Source: Okeania hirsuta (lineage in GTDB: Bacteria > Cyanobacteriota > Cyanobacteriia > Cyanobacteriales > Microcoleaceae). From it: DNA of 41,330 nucleotides. The position numbers and the translations under genes were made by a program. The stretch spans positions 1 through 41,330 of the forward strand of contig NZ_RCBY01000047.1 in assembly GCF_003838195.1 (NCBI RefSeq), given 5' to 3'. The notes under the pieces are model-generated. The model had not been told where the DNA came from. It did not search any database and saw nothing but the letters and a program-made list of their open reading frames with translations. Of the stretch, positions 16,490 to 24,299 are shown piece after piece; the stretch's first letter is position 1; each line of letters begins with the position of its first letter.

Positions 16490-17081
16490 CCTAGTTAAAG
16501 ATTATCTAATAGACATCTTCATCAAATAGGAAATAGGGAAAAGTAATTGACAATTTCTTGATAAGAATTGATTTTATTTTTAATTTTTGGAGAGGTCTAA
16601 TATATATAATTGAAAACACAAATAATTGACTTTTTTCTGAAAATATAGTACGTATGCTCTCCGTTCCCACAATATATTAACCGAGAATGGAACAAACCTG
16701 CACTTTGTATAGGATGCTATTAATGGGAGAGTAATTCCCATTGACTGAAAAAATGGGTCTCAAGCCTTACCCTTTGAGGACGACTTTTCTATTAATTTTT
16801 TAGCATTTTCAATTTCTGTTTCTGGTATAGAGTCTATCCACTCTTCAACAATTTGAGTTAAACTTTTGTCCTCCAAAGATGTGTCAACCTGCCCTGAATC
16901 TTTTCAACAACTTAGTTTGTTTGATTGATGGTCGGGGAGGATATTAACCAGACACTATACACTATAAATAATAAATTGAGTCTTTTTTTAAAAAAACCTA
17001 GACAATTCTATTTTAACAAGTTTAAAATAAGATAGTTTAATTAATTCTCTAAATTAGTTTTCAAAAAAACTTATACTGTAG
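16490..17081. other. Intergenic region with a gene remnant
   Basis: The segment 16539-16597 (AATTGACAATTTCTTGATAA onward) resembles 13679-13727 downstream of the PEP-CTERM gene, so a short repeat end is shared. A possible truncated coding sequence lies on the minus strand at 16760-16903. The rest is AT-rich with no recognisable site. Confidence 0.55.
16760..16903 (-). pseudogene. Possible C-terminal remnant of an unknown gene
   Basis: The minus-strand frame between a TGA at 16906-16904 and a TGA at 16762-16760 reads as coding-like sequence with a well-behaved acidic/helical tail (SLTQIVEEWIDSIPETEIEN, then AKKLIEKSSSKGKA). There is no start codon in a sensible place and the upstream sequence does not continue it. 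I read it as the 3' end of a lost gene, of unknown family. Confidence is low because the stretch is only 47 codons. Confidence 0.3.
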
Positions 17082-17411
17082 ATGATTGCTGGAGGAAACA
17101 TAAAAGATATGGATATGGAAGCCCTGAGAGAACGTGCGGGGCTTACCCGTGCAGAAGTAGCAGATCGACTAGGAATAAGCGAAACCAGTGTTCGTAACTG
17201 GGAAACGGGGCGTACAGAACCAACAATGACTCCCCAAAAGTACCTAGAAATTCTGGATATTTTAAAATGTACTCCAGAAGAATTAGCAGTAGCTAGTGAC
17301 AAGTCCATTAGTCAACGCCACAAGCGCAAACCAGGTAGACCAAGAAAAATGATCGACAATAATAATGGAGCAAGTGAGGTAAAAAGTGCAGAATCAGCAA
17401 CTGGCCATTAA
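17082..17411 (+). CDS. XRE-family regulator with AT-hook-like tail
   Basis: This 109-residue protein has a helix-turn-helix domain of the Cro/CI (XRE) type at about residues 12-66 (LRERAGLTRAEVADRLGI, SETSVRNWETGRTEPT). A basic tail follows with KRKPGRPRK, whose GRP core (residues 85-87) matches an AT-hook. The two elements suggest a DNA-binding protein that reads a specific operator and also contacts the minor groove of AT-rich DNA. Its start is uncertain: ATG 17082 has no Shine-Dalgarno, whereas GGAGG at 17091-17095 precedes in-frame ATGs at 17109 and 17115. The VanY-like gene begins 88 bp downstream on the same strand, so it may regulate wall-remodelling genes; that is inference from position. 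Confidence 0.8.
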   Translation: MIAGGNIKDMDMEALRERAGLTRAEVADRLGISETSVRNWETGRTEPTMTPQKYLEILDILKCTPEELAVASDKSISQRHKRKPGRPRKMIDNNNGASEVKSAESATGH

Positions 17412-17499
17412 TGAAATTGGTGATTAAAAAATCAGCAAGTGATCGGCACAAATTTTAATTTTGCCTTGAGTAAAGTATGATTTCAGTGAAAGTGCAGGA

Positions 17500-18396
17500 G
17501 TGAAAATTTTGAATAAGCTCGGTCTATTTAAGAAAAAATCTCCAGATGAACCGAAATTGTCAGTAGATGACATTCCAGAAGCTGTAAGAGATGAATACGA
17601 AAGTCCAAAACAGCAACCTATTCAGTCTCAGAAAAAATGGCAGATTTGGAAATTATTAGGTATAGGGGCGATCGCTCTGATAATTAGTATTGCCTTGCAC
17701 TTCCAACTTCATCAAACTCAAGACAAAGCTTTTGTTAGCCAAATCAAACAAAATTTAGGTATAAAATTAGTTGAACCATCTCCAACTCCTACAGTAGTAA
17801 CTCCCTCACCATCTCCAACTCCTTCTATTGAGCAGAAAGAAAATATTCTTGGACATTTGCCATATAAAGAGGCAACTTGGCAGGAACTAACACCAGTTTT
17901 TGGTAATCAAAATGTCAGACTCCGCTCAAATGCAGCAGAAAGATTTAATGCTATGACAGATGCAGCTTGGGCGACAAATATTAATTTAGTTCCTATTTCC
18001 GGGTTTAGAACTTTGGCAGATCAAGAGTATTTGTTTTTTGAGCTAAAGGCAAAGCGAGGACAGGCAACATATCAACGAGCCGAAGTTAGTGCCCCTCCCG
18101 GTTATAGTGAACATCATACAGGCTATGCCATTGATATTGGAGATGCTAGAGTACCAGATAGTTATCTCAAAGTTAGTTTTGAAAATACAAAAGCTTTCCA
18201 ATGGTTGCAAGAAAATGCAGGTAACTATGGTTTTGAGTTATCGTTTCCGAGAGATAATCCTCAAGGCATTAGTTATGAACCCTGGCATTGGCGCTTTGTA
18301 GGTGATAGTCATAGTTCAGAAACTTTTGAACAAGCTAGGTCACTTGAACAAGATCGACAAACTGAGAATCAGGATTTAAGTAATCTTGAGAATTAA
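17500..18396 (+). CDS. VanY-like D-alanyl-D-alanine carboxypeptidase
   Basis: This 298-residue M15B metallopeptidase is anchored by one membrane segment (about residues 52-68, LLGIGAIALIISIALHF). A Pro/Ser/Thr-rich linker (residues 93-110) places the catalytic domain in the periplasm. Zinc ligands are visible in SEHHTGYAIDIGD (H206 and D212, with H205 adjacent) and in YEPWHWRFVG (H263), with the catalytic Glu at E260. The family removes the terminal D-Ala of the peptidoglycan stem peptide. The start is GTG at 17500, preceded by GCAGGAG. The C-terminal 30 residues are a charged, low-complexity tail. It follows the XRE gene and precedes, after a 1.2-kb gap, further wall hydrolase genes. Confidence 0.92.
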   Translation: MKILNKLGLFKKKSPDEPKLSVDDIPEAVRDEYESPKQQPIQSQKKWQIWKLLGIGAIALIISIALHFQLHQTQDKAFVSQIKQNLGIKLVEPSPTPTVVTPSPSPTPSIEQKENILGHLPYKEATWQELTPVFGNQNVRLRSNAAERFNAMTDAAWATNINLVPISGFRTLADQEYLFFELKAKRGQATYQRAEVSAPPGYSEHHTGYAIDIGDARVPDSYLKVSFENTKAFQWLQENAGNYGFELSFPRDNPQGISYEPWHWRFVGDSHSSETFEQARSLEQDRQTENQDLSNLEN

Positions 18397-18509
18397 GTAA
18401 TATCAAAACTTCCTGTCAGAAAGTTGCTTGAAAACTTGATCGCCAGACTCAACTTCTGGCAACTTTAAGCGTTGGTAAAGTGCGTGTATGATATTCATCT
18501 TAATTCTTT

Positions 18510-18668
18510 AGGAGTCAACCCACCCGCGCGCCCCTCCCTGGAGGGGAAGTCAGTCGGACTTCCTTAGGAGGGAAGAAATAATCAGAAACCCCGAATAGAA
18601 GGAGAAAGTTTTTTGGTCGCGTAAAGGTCACGGAGTTCTATCGCGCTCTTATCCGGACATGATATCAT
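18510..18668. mobile_element. CCGG-family MITE copy, left end unclear
   Basis: The right end ATCCGGACATGATATCATA is a clean copy of the family terminus, preceded by ACGGAGTTCTATCGCGCT, which also precedes the right end of the element at 25045-25418. The interior is the purine-rich GGAGGGAAGAAA / GGAGAAAGTTTTTT sequence seen in other copies. The left end is degraded, so the start coordinate is approximate. Confidence 0.55.
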
Positions 18669-18676
18669 ACCTCTTT

Positions 18677-18759
18677 TCACCAACGCCCAACTTTAAATCA
18701 TCCTTTAAATTAATTTATCAAGAAATATTGATTTATTTTAAATTTTTGGGCGTTGGTGA
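18677..18759. mobile_element. 83-bp mini-element with 14-bp perfect TIR
   Basis: TCACCAACGCCCAA (18677-18690) and TTGGGCGTTGGTGA (18746-18759) are perfect inverted repeats, and the interior is itself partly palindromic (AAATCAT..TTGATTT-like). It abuts the right end of the CCGG-family element. Related ends occur at 18852 (CACCAACGCC), at 7066 and, in variant form, at 35787-35899. Confidence 0.75.
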
Positions 18760-18944
18760 ATCAAGCGATGAAAGCTAAATTTATAAGGTATAAAATGCTT
18801 TTTAATTAGTATTTAGGCGATTGCCATTTAAAAAAATCATAGCCAAAATCACCAACGCCAATTTTTGTTCATAATCAGTTATTAGCAAATAATTTTGAGC
18901 TAAAACTTAATTTATAGCACTACGCAAATACCTTAGGACGTTTA

Positions 18945-19067
18945 TATAGTAATAAGCGCTGGTATATTTGCAAATTGCAGGAAGGGCAAAATAGCTAAAA
19001 TCTTATATGATCGGCAATTTATTCCCCCTTCCGGAGCTGTTGCCTGTTGCCTGCGCACAGCGCTATA
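18945..19067. mobile_element. MITE-like element, TATAGCGCTGTGCGC family (copy 1)
   Basis: This 123-bp segment runs from TATAGTAATAAGCGCTGG to CTGCGCACAGCGCTATA. The two ends are imperfect inverted repeats. It is a reverse-orientation relative of 30252-30380 and 39714-39831: all share a GCCGATmATATaAG interior and a GCAACAG heptanucleotide near the CTGCGCACAG end. Confidence 0.8.
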
Positions 19068-19595
19068 AATGCTCAAACGAGCGTCAGGGATTACTTCTGA
19101 CTTTTATACGGGCGTTTTGATCCGCAACATGTAAAGCAGCAGCTCTACGTTAGCAAATGGCCATTAGCTAGCGCACAACTACATTAACGCCCCTACTAAC
19201 TTCTGTACGTCGCCAATCCGACGGCTCCCCTATGCGCGTAGCGCTGTAAACGGTTCTCTTAGTGGTCTGTCAGCTTTGAATTGATGGGTTGAGACGAGCA
19301 GGGGGAGCAGAAAGGATAGAGACTGCAGAGGAAAATTAACCCATCAAAACTAACTTTACAAAATACTAGCGGGCAGGTTCCGGATATTCTCTTCAACTTC
19401 AGAAAATATAACTATCCTGAGTTCGGACTGTCGGTTGATAGAAACTTGAGCTTCTATCGATCTCAAAAATGCGGTTGGCTTGACTGTAAATTTCTATGGA
19501 CAAGATACCGCTGACAGCATCGGTTGCAGCAGGAAGTAAGCATTAAAAATTCACTTGATGTGAAGCTTTATATCAGTTTTATGGAACAGTAAATC

Positions 19596-20537
19596 ATGCT
19601 GAGTAATTTGCAAAAAAGAACAGCCCAAGCTATCATCAATATCTTTGAAACTAGCAGGGTTGTGGGAGATTATTCTTTAGTTGTTTGTGCTCCAGGAGAC
19701 CCTGGTGGATTAACCTATGGAAAATCCCAGACCACGATCAATAGTGGTAATCTCTACTTGTTAATCAAAGCTTATACAGAAGCAGATGGAGCAAAGTTTG
19801 CTGATGAATTGTCTCCCTATCTAAAAAGTTTAAAACAACAGGATAGAACTCTCTGTGACGATAGAAATTTACATAGAATTTTGCGTCAAGCAGGCAAACA
19901 AGACGATGTGATGATAGACACACAAGATGCTTTCTTTGATCGGGTTTATTGGACTTCTGCGATTAACCGAGCGACTTCACTTGGTATTGAAACTGCTTTA
20001 GGGACTGCAGTTGTTTATGACAGTACAATTCATGGTTCCTGGGGACGAATGCGCGATCTCACAATTGAAAGGTATGGTCATCCTTCTGAGATTGGAGAGC
20101 ACCCTTGGATTTCTAACTACATCAATGTTCGACGAGAATGGTTAGCTAATCATTCCATCAGAATTCTAAATAGAACCGTTTATCGAATGGATGCTTTCCG
20201 GAAAATAATTGACATAGGAAACTGGAGCTTAAACTTACCTTTGAATGTGAGGAGTTTAGTAATCAGTGAAGAAACATTAATTCCAGATATTATTGTTGCT
20301 CCTGTAGTAAGTGGACTTCTGTTATTTTTAACAGAACCTTATATGAGAGGAGGAGATGTTAGAGAAGTACAACAGGCGTTAGTTGATCGCGGTTTCTATC
20401 TAGAAGATGGAATTGATAGCGTTTTCGGTCCTCAAACAGATGCAGCCATTAAAAAGTTTCAACAACAAAATTGGTTGGTAGTTGATGGAATTGTTGGTTC
20501 AGCAACCCGTTCAGCACTAGGTATAGATAATGATTAA
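19596..20537 (+). CDS. GH46-like hydrolase with C-terminal peptidoglycan-binding domain
   Basis: Residues 5-200 resemble the GH46 chitosanase family. NIFETS carries the general-acid candidate E18, and APGDPGGLTYGKSQ carries D35, a spacing close to the E/D pair of classical GH46 enzymes. WTSAINRATSLGI with ALGTAVVYDSTIHGSWGRM also fits. Residues about 243-310 form a PG_binding_1 domain (MRGGDVREVQQALVDRGFYL, GPQTDAAIKKFQQQ). No signal peptide is visible. GH46 enzymes hydrolyse chitosan, but cyanobacteria have no obvious chitosan, and coupling to a peptidoglycan-binding domain suggests a wall polysaccharide target; that is inference. ATG 19596 is the only sensible start. The gene lies 27 bp upstream of the small peptidoglycan-binding gene and likely forms an operon with it and the broken M15 gene. 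Confidence 0.8.
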   Translation: MLSNLQKRTAQAIINIFETSRVVGDYSLVVCAPGDPGGLTYGKSQTTINSGNLYLLIKAYTEADGAKFADELSPYLKSLKQQDRTLCDDRNLHRILRQAGKQDDVMIDTQDAFFDRVYWTSAINRATSLGIETALGTAVVYDSTIHGSWGRMRDLTIERYGHPSEIGEHPWISNYINVRREWLANHSIRILNRTVYRMDAFRKIIDIGNWSLNLPLNVRSLVISEETLIPDIIVAPVVSGLLLFLTEPYMRGGDVREVQQALVDRGFYLEDGIDSVFGPQTDAAIKKFQQQNWLVVDGIVGSATRSALGIDND

Positions 20538-20564
20538 ACTTGGATTAAGTAAGGAGAAAAACTA

Positions 20565-20789
20565 ATGGGAATTTTATCAATGGGTTCATCAGGTGAAGGT
20601 GTAAAACGTCTTCAAGAAAGACTCAAAGAATTTTCTTTCTATCAAGGAGAAATTACTGGTAATTTTGATGCAGCAACAGAAGTAGCTGTTAAATCTTTTC
20701 AAGATGCTGATGGGTTAGCGGCTGACGGAGTTGTTAGTTTAATGGCCTTGCACGCATTAGGTTTATTACACTTAGAAACAATTGAATAA
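20565..20789 (+). CDS. Free-standing peptidoglycan-binding domain protein
   Basis: This 74-residue protein is a complete PG_binding_1 domain and nothing else: GSSGEGVKRLQERLKEFSFY, then FDAATEVAVKSFQDADGL and GVVSLMALHALGL. AAGGAG at 20551-20556 sets the start at ATG 20565. It has no signal peptide. It lies between two genes whose products carry the same kind of domain. It might be an accessory wall binder, an adaptor that dimerises with the hydrolases, or a fragment left after domain loss. Because it has its own Shine-Dalgarno and a complete domain, I favour a real gene. Confidence 0.75.
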   Translation: MGILSMGSSGEGVKRLQERLKEFSFYQGEITGNFDAATEVAVKSFQDADGLAADGVVSLMALHALGLLHLETIE

Positions 20790-20803
20790 AGGAAAAACAC
20801 AAA

Positions 20804-21622
20804 ATGCAAATGCTAAAAAACGTTACGCCTTGTCTATGAACAAAAATTGCTTATGAGTTATCCCGTCAAATTCTGGCTGAAGTGAATAACGTTGTCCCAG
20901 GAACTCTCGTAGATTTTTCAGACCTTAATATTTCCATTTATCCAAAGCAATTTCCTTTATTACAGCCAGCTGCCAAAAATGCACTAAGAAGAGCAATCCA
21001 AAACCGAGGCACCACAATGGGGATTAACTCAGCCTATCGCACTTGTGCTCAACAATATCTATTGCGTTACTGGTTTGAATATGGAAATCCCTGCGGTTTT
21101 TAAGCTGTTGCACAACCAGGAAGTAGTAGTCATGAAAGTGGTTTAGCTTTAGATGTTGCTGACTGGAGTGGTTGGAGACCTTATTTAGAAGCTCAAGGCT
21201 GGACTTGCTATGGTCAGGGGAATGTAGTTCATTTTAGTTTTCCTGGAATTCCCATCGGGAATATAGAAATTAAAGCCTTTCAAACTCTTTGGAACAAGAA
21301 CCATCTCAACGATCAAATTGATGCTGATGGCTTATATGGACTGGAAACGGCAAGTAAACTCAGTATTTCTCCCTCAGAAGGTTTTGGAGGAGACCCAGGA
21401 CTGCGAATTCTGCGATTAGCTAGTCCTTTTATGAGGGGTGGAGACGTTCGTCGAGTTCAGAAGAAATTGAAAGAAGGTGGTTATCTTAATAATGATAGTG
21501 ACGTTGAGGGTATCTATGGACCAATAACAGAAGCTGCTGTCAGGAAATTTCAAACCAATGAAGGAATTACAGTTGATGGGGTTGTTGGTCCTGAAACTTA
21601 TAGAAAATTAGGGATTGAGTAG
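20804..21622 (+). pseudogene. M15-type DD-peptidase with peptidoglycan-binding domain, broken by two in-frame stops
   Basis: One frame of 273 codons runs from ATG 20804 (with AAAGGAAA upstream) to the stop at 21622, interrupted only by TGA at 20837-20839 and TAA at 21101-21103. The translation on both sides is continuous. It has an N-terminal helical part (IAYELSRQILAEVNNVVPG), the M15-type core with INSAYRTCAQQYLL, SSSHESGLALDVADW (zinc ligands His and Asp) and VVHFSFPG (third ligand), then a PG_binding_1 domain (MRGGDVRRVQKKLKEGGYL, GPITEAAVRKFQ). Both stops are one C-to-T step from CGA and CAA respectively, and no indel is present. It is presumably a recent pseudogene of a D-Ala-D-Ala-type peptidase; suppressed stops or sequencing error are alternatives. 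It follows the 74-residue gene by 14 bp. Confidence 0.85.
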
Positions 21623-21784
21623 TTTGAATTGAACATTGAGGTAGAGGGCAAACCTTGGTTAGTTGTCATTAAAAATTTACTCTGAAAACCTAATTCTTGT
21701 TGATTTTATAGTATTTAAAAAATATAGAATATAACTTAAATGTTGTTTTATAATAATGAGAAATAACTACTATAAATTCAATAT

Positions 21785-22474
21785 ATGAGACAAACTTCCC
21801 TGAATATTATTGCGATTAGTATTTTTATAATGACAATGTCTGCTTTACTAGGACCAATTTTTAATATATCCCCAGTAATACCAGCGATCGCTACTTTTTC
21901 TGTGATGGTACTAGCTGCTATAGATACATTAGGATGGCAAGGTCAGGCAAGTATGATTATTGTAGACTTAGTGGAAGGTACATCCTCAGAAAGACGCGAC
22001 CGGATTATTAGTCACGAAGCTGGACATTTTTTGGTAGCTTATTTGTTAGATATCCCTGTTAGTGGGTATGCTCTCAGTGCATGGGAGGCATTTCGGCAAG
22101 GTCAGTCTGCTCAGGGTGGGGTTAGGTTTAATGACGAAAAGTTGGCTGCCCAGTTACAGAGGGGTATGGTTTCTGAACAAGCTATAGACCAATATTTTAC
22201 GGTCTGGATGGCGGGTATTGCTGCAGAAGATTTAGTTTATGGTAACGCTGAGGGTGGGGCAGAAGACCGGGCAAAAATTACAGTAATCTTAACACAATTA
22301 AAGCGCTCTACAGAATCTAAACTTAAACAAAGTTGGGCATCCTTGCAAGCACGAAGTTTAATCGAAAATCATCAATCTGCTTATCAAGCATTAGTGACTG
22401 CGATGACACAAAAAGCTTCTGTATCTGAATGTTATCAAGCAATTGAGCAAAATATTTCTGCAGATCGGACATGA
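21785..22474 (+). CDS. M41-like membrane metalloprotease without AAA domain
   Basis: This 229-residue protein has two N-terminal membrane segments (about residues 6-26 and 30-50). A domain like the FtsH peptidase (M41) follows, with the zinc motif HEAGH at residues 77-81 and the helix YFTVWMAGIAAEDLVYGNAEGGAEDR supplying the third ligand region. The AAA ATPase part of FtsH is missing. Such orphan M41-like proteins are widespread in cyanobacteria and plastids; their substrates are mostly unknown. The last residues (CYQAIEQNISADRT) lie within the left arm of a large palindrome, so the 3' end has been involved in a rearrangement. No partner ATPase gene is in the window. Confidence 0.82.
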   Translation: MRQTSLNIIAISIFIMTMSALLGPIFNISPVIPAIATFSVMVLAAIDTLGWQGQASMIIVDLVEGTSSERRDRIISHEAGHFLVAYLLDIPVSGYALSAWEAFRQGQSAQGGVRFNDEKLAAQLQRGMVSEQAIDQYFTVWMAGIAAEDLVYGNAEGGAEDRAKITVILTQLKRSTESKLKQSWASLQARSLIENHQSAYQALVTAMTQKASVSECYQAIEQNISADRT

Positions 22475-22605
22475 GACTTATAGCCTTTTTATCTGCAGAA
22501 ATATTTTGCTCAATTGCTTGATAACATTCAGATACAGAAGCTTATCAAGCAATTGAGCAAAATATTTCTGCAGATCGGACATGAGACTTATAGCCTTTTT
22601 ATCTG
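22413..22605. repeat. 53-bp perfect inverted repeat plus 64-bp direct repeat (template-switch structure)
   Basis: Arm 1 (22413-22465, starting AAGCTTCTGTATCTG) is the exact reverse complement of arm 2 (22491-22543), with a 25-bp spacer. The sequence 22432-22495 is then repeated exactly at 22542-22605 (offset 110 bp). So the order is forward, spacer, reverse, forward, spacer. Arm 1 contains the last codons of the M41-like gene. Such nested inverted and direct copies are the signature of a replication template switch; the RNA could form a 53-bp hairpin. Confidence 0.97.
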
Positions 22606-23003
22606 GGATATGGAAACCAAGTACTATTAAATAGGGAATAGTAAAGGTGGGAAAACATCAGGATATAGGGTACTGGAACAGTGCGCTTTTTTGATCAGAA
22701 AAACCTCAATCTAGATTTACATCTCAAATAAAAACACTATCAGGAGTTATGCATGAGGTACGAAAAACTATGATTTGAAATTGCTGCCCTGTAGGTTGCT
22801 TAAGACAAAAATACGCTGCAGGTCTGTAAGTCCTGACTATATTATATTATGTCCGCTTAATAGCGCGATTAAAAACTTTCTTCTTCTGTTCCTTGTTTTT
22901 TCCTCCTGACTCCTGACTCCCCCTCCTGGGAGGGGGAGGGGCGAGGGGTGGGTTGACTCCTGACTCCTTAGTTAGTACCTAGGAAAAATCAAATCTACAT
23001 CTA
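22475..23003. other. Intergenic region with palindrome and two mini-elements
   Basis: Apart from the template-switch structure (to 22605), there is a GACTTACGC-family element (22741-22836) followed at once by a CCGG-family left end (from 22843, TTATATTATGTCCGC). The latter runs into CTCCTGA heptanucleotides and a C-rich GGGAGGGGGAGGGG stretch. No gene is visible. Confidence 0.65.
22741..22836. mobile_element. MITE-like element, family GACTTACGC (copy 2)
   Basis: It begins CAGGAGTTATGC and ends CTGTAAGTCCTGA, inverted relatives of each other and of the ends at 958-1071. The interior GAAAAACTATGATTTGAAAT matches the first copy at most positions. Confidence 0.6.
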
Positions 23004-24299
23004 TTAAGTTTCCACCATAAATTCTTCTGGATCAACCCCCCAGTTTACCCAAGCAATAGCCTCCCTCGCTTTACTAATATCTGGAGGCACTCTTGTGGCA
23101 TGAATATAATTTGTACTAGGGCAAATCATTTTTAATAGATAAATTGGTTCAACATCAATATAATTATCTATTCTCAACAGAGTATACTCTCGCCAACTAT
23201 CTAATTCTACTGCTTGCAATTCCTGACAAATTCTACTGTAACCTATTCCCTGAATTAATACTCGTCGTAGTTCGGCATTTTCTTCTTCCAGTAACCACCG
23301 TACTTGCCATCGTTCGGGATATAATAATCCATATTTTTCTGGCAGCTTTACCCCATGATAAGCATAGATCCGATAACCATCAATAAATCTAATTGCCGAT
23401 CCCCCTTCAGCATGAAAACGGTTTTGTTCGTCCAGAGATAGCTTAATTGGGCGGTCACATACCAAACAGATATTCTCTAATTGTAACACAAACCCGCATT
23501 CTTTGACCAACTCTTGAAGTGCCTGCCATTTTTTTTGGTTGCAACTACACTCAAGTACAGAGATACAGAAATCGATCATTTCAATGGAACTTGCCATCAA
23601 ATTTTGGCTAATATTTGAGACTAACCCGATTGCATCGCCTATTTGTTGCAGGGGTTGCTTAATCTGTTCCTCCCACTCTCGTATCAGGGGTTGACTAGAC
23701 AGATGCTCCCATATATTCACTTCTATATGTTGTGATAGGGGTTGTCCAACTTGTTGCCAAATTAAATCTCCGAATCGAATTAAAGGATTTCCTCCAGGAA
23801 ACTCTATTAGTTGTTGTCGCAACTGTTTTTGCTGCTGTTCCCAGATTTGCCTAATAATGCCACCTTGCCATTGTACCCACAGCTCCTCTAATAATTCTGC
23901 GTGTTCAGCTAAGGTATCTTGCCAGATAAACATTAGCTGTAGTAATTCTTCATTGGGCAAATCATTTTCCAGTTTCAGCCAGAGTTGTTCATCAATTTGG
24001 CTTTCTATTTCTTCTGAGAGTTGAACTTGTAAGGAAGTTAGTAAGGGAGTGCCCAACATTTGCACTAAACGTTGGGGCGATCGCGATCCTACTATCTCTT
24101 TTATAGTATCTGGACTACTGATAAATAGAATCTCTGGCTCCCGTTTTCCCATCGCAGAATAAGCTGCGTTTACTGCATTTGTTGCCCTTTCCCTATCTAT
24201 CGGGTCAGTTGACACTATATTCTTGTGCCACTTTTCCTGATACATTGGTATTAATGTTTTTTGTTCTGCTGTGAGGTTTTCAATTTTAGTCTGCCACAT
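23004..24299 (-). CDS. DUF6745 domain protein
   Basis: This protein of about 431 residues has a C-terminal region I recognise as DUF6745: IDGYRIYAYHGVKLPEKYG, then ELRRVLIQGIGYSRICQEL, then YLLKMICPSTNYIHATRVPP and the ending AIAWVNWGVDPEEFMVET. The N-terminal 250 residues are helical and Gln/Leu-rich with many Trp residues. The function of the family is unknown. It overlaps the upstream 97-residue gene by 14 bp if it begins at ATG 24299 (MWQTKIENLTAEQ), or by 35 bp from ATG 24320; I prefer the shorter version because the extra MNLLGGA lies over the neighbour's coding end. The overlap implies translational coupling and a joint role. A HIP1-like GCGATCGCGA lies within it. Confidence 0.8.
   Translation of the reverse strand: MWQTKIENLTAEQKTLIPMYQEKWHKNIVSTDPIDRERATNAVNAAYSAMGKREPEILFISSPDTIKEIVGSRSPQRLVQMLGTPLLTSLQVQLSEEIESQIDEQLWLKLENDLPNEELLQLMFIWQDTLAEHAELLEELWVQWQGGIIRQIWEQQQKQLRQQLIEFPGGNPLIRFGDLIWQQVGQPLSQHIEVNIWEHLSSQPLIREWEEQIKQPLQQIGDAIGLVSNISQNLMASSIEMIDFCISVLECSCNQKKWQALQELVKECGFVLQLENICLVCDRPIKLSLDEQNRFHAEGGSAIRFIDGYRIYAYHGVKLPEKYGLLYPERWQVRWLLEEENAELRRVLIQGIGYSRICQELQAVELDSWREYTLLRIDNYIDVEPIYLLKMICPSTNYIHATRVPPDISKAREAIAWVNWGVDPEEFMVET

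Larger units (their letters stand above)
18397..19595. other. 1.2-kb intergenic region with three mini-elements
   Basis: No gene is visible. After the vanY-like stop there is a possible stem (CCAGA..TCTGG near 18443-18459). Then come a CCGG-family element (18510-18668), a small element with 14-bp TIRs (18677-18759), a second CACCAACGCC end near 18852 and a TATAGCGCTGTGCGC-family element (18945-19067). The 27 bases 19200-19226 recur inverted at 29432-29458. The last 200 bp before the hydrolase gene hold no repeat I recognise and may carry its promoter. Confidence 0.65.

Noticed and set aside
16490-17081. Toxin-antitoxin pair before the XRE gene
   Set aside because: The minus-strand remnant at 16760-16903 lacks a start and the XRE gene has no small partner in either frame next to it.
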